64,000 nucleotides of DNA from an uncultured Algibacter sp. (GTDB lineage: Bacteria; Bacteroidota; Bacteroidia; Flavobacteriales; Flavobacteriaceae). Positions 63,959-64,000 of the stretch are shown one piece after another. Under the pieces are notes generated by a model that was not told the DNA's origin, searched no databases, and worked only from the letters and a program-made list of their open reading frames with translations. Positions within the stretch are counted from its first letter, which is position 1. Each line of letters begins with the position of its first letter. The stretch is taken from positions 1-64,000 of the forward strand of contig CALKXS010000102.1 of NCBI GenBank assembly GCA_938003745.1. Direction: 5' to 3'. The position numbers were made by a program, and so were the translations under genes.

Positions 63959-64000
63959 ACATCAACGTTAGGGAAATTTAGGCATAAAAAAAGCGTTCAT

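Noticed and set aside
1-64000. CRISPR arrays, prophage modules, toxin-antitoxin or defence islands
   Set aside because: Scanned for spaced repeats and hallmark proteins; none seen apart from the IS and tail-collar fossils listed.

Overview
Chromosomal window from a Bacteroidota genome, most likely Flavobacteriaceae (AT-rich, TTTG/TAnnTTTG promoters, sprA/T9SS, alternative complex III, RemB-like gliding protein). Most of it is housekeeping: polA, rimP-nusA-infB, ruvB, ruvA, queG, maeB, gcvH, tsaB, tRNA-Gln. There is a large respiratory locus (ActABCDEF + coxB/ctaD, about 16.9-28.3 kb) and a second one (ctaB, two subunit III genes, subunit IV, SCO, DUF420, about 48-53.6 kb). Other blocks are a sprA region, a TonB/TonB/RemB-like trio, and a MacAB/HlyD/TolC-type efflux operon. 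Decayed material not captured by the ORF track: an IS1595-type transposase C-terminus at the left edge, a frameshifted SusD-like gene, a heavily mutated secreted phage-tail-collar (MdpB-like) gene at about 15.85-16.35 kb, and an IS3 remnant with its catalytic core deleted at about 28.46-29.27 kb. No CRISPR array, prophage, defence island or obviously new multi-gene system is visible. The most interesting leads are: (1) a Cys-less, His-less SCO-like protein next to an intact SCO in the cox cluster; (2) a TonB_C-like domain apparently fused to an outer-membrane barrel (RemB-like) directly after two TonB genes; (3) a structured RNA candidate at about 47.79-47.88 kb; (4) a terminator-like hairpin in the rimP-nusA-infB leader; (5) His-rich segments in ActF and CtaD; (6) a CXXC-less thioredoxin. 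All are read by eye; no searches were run.
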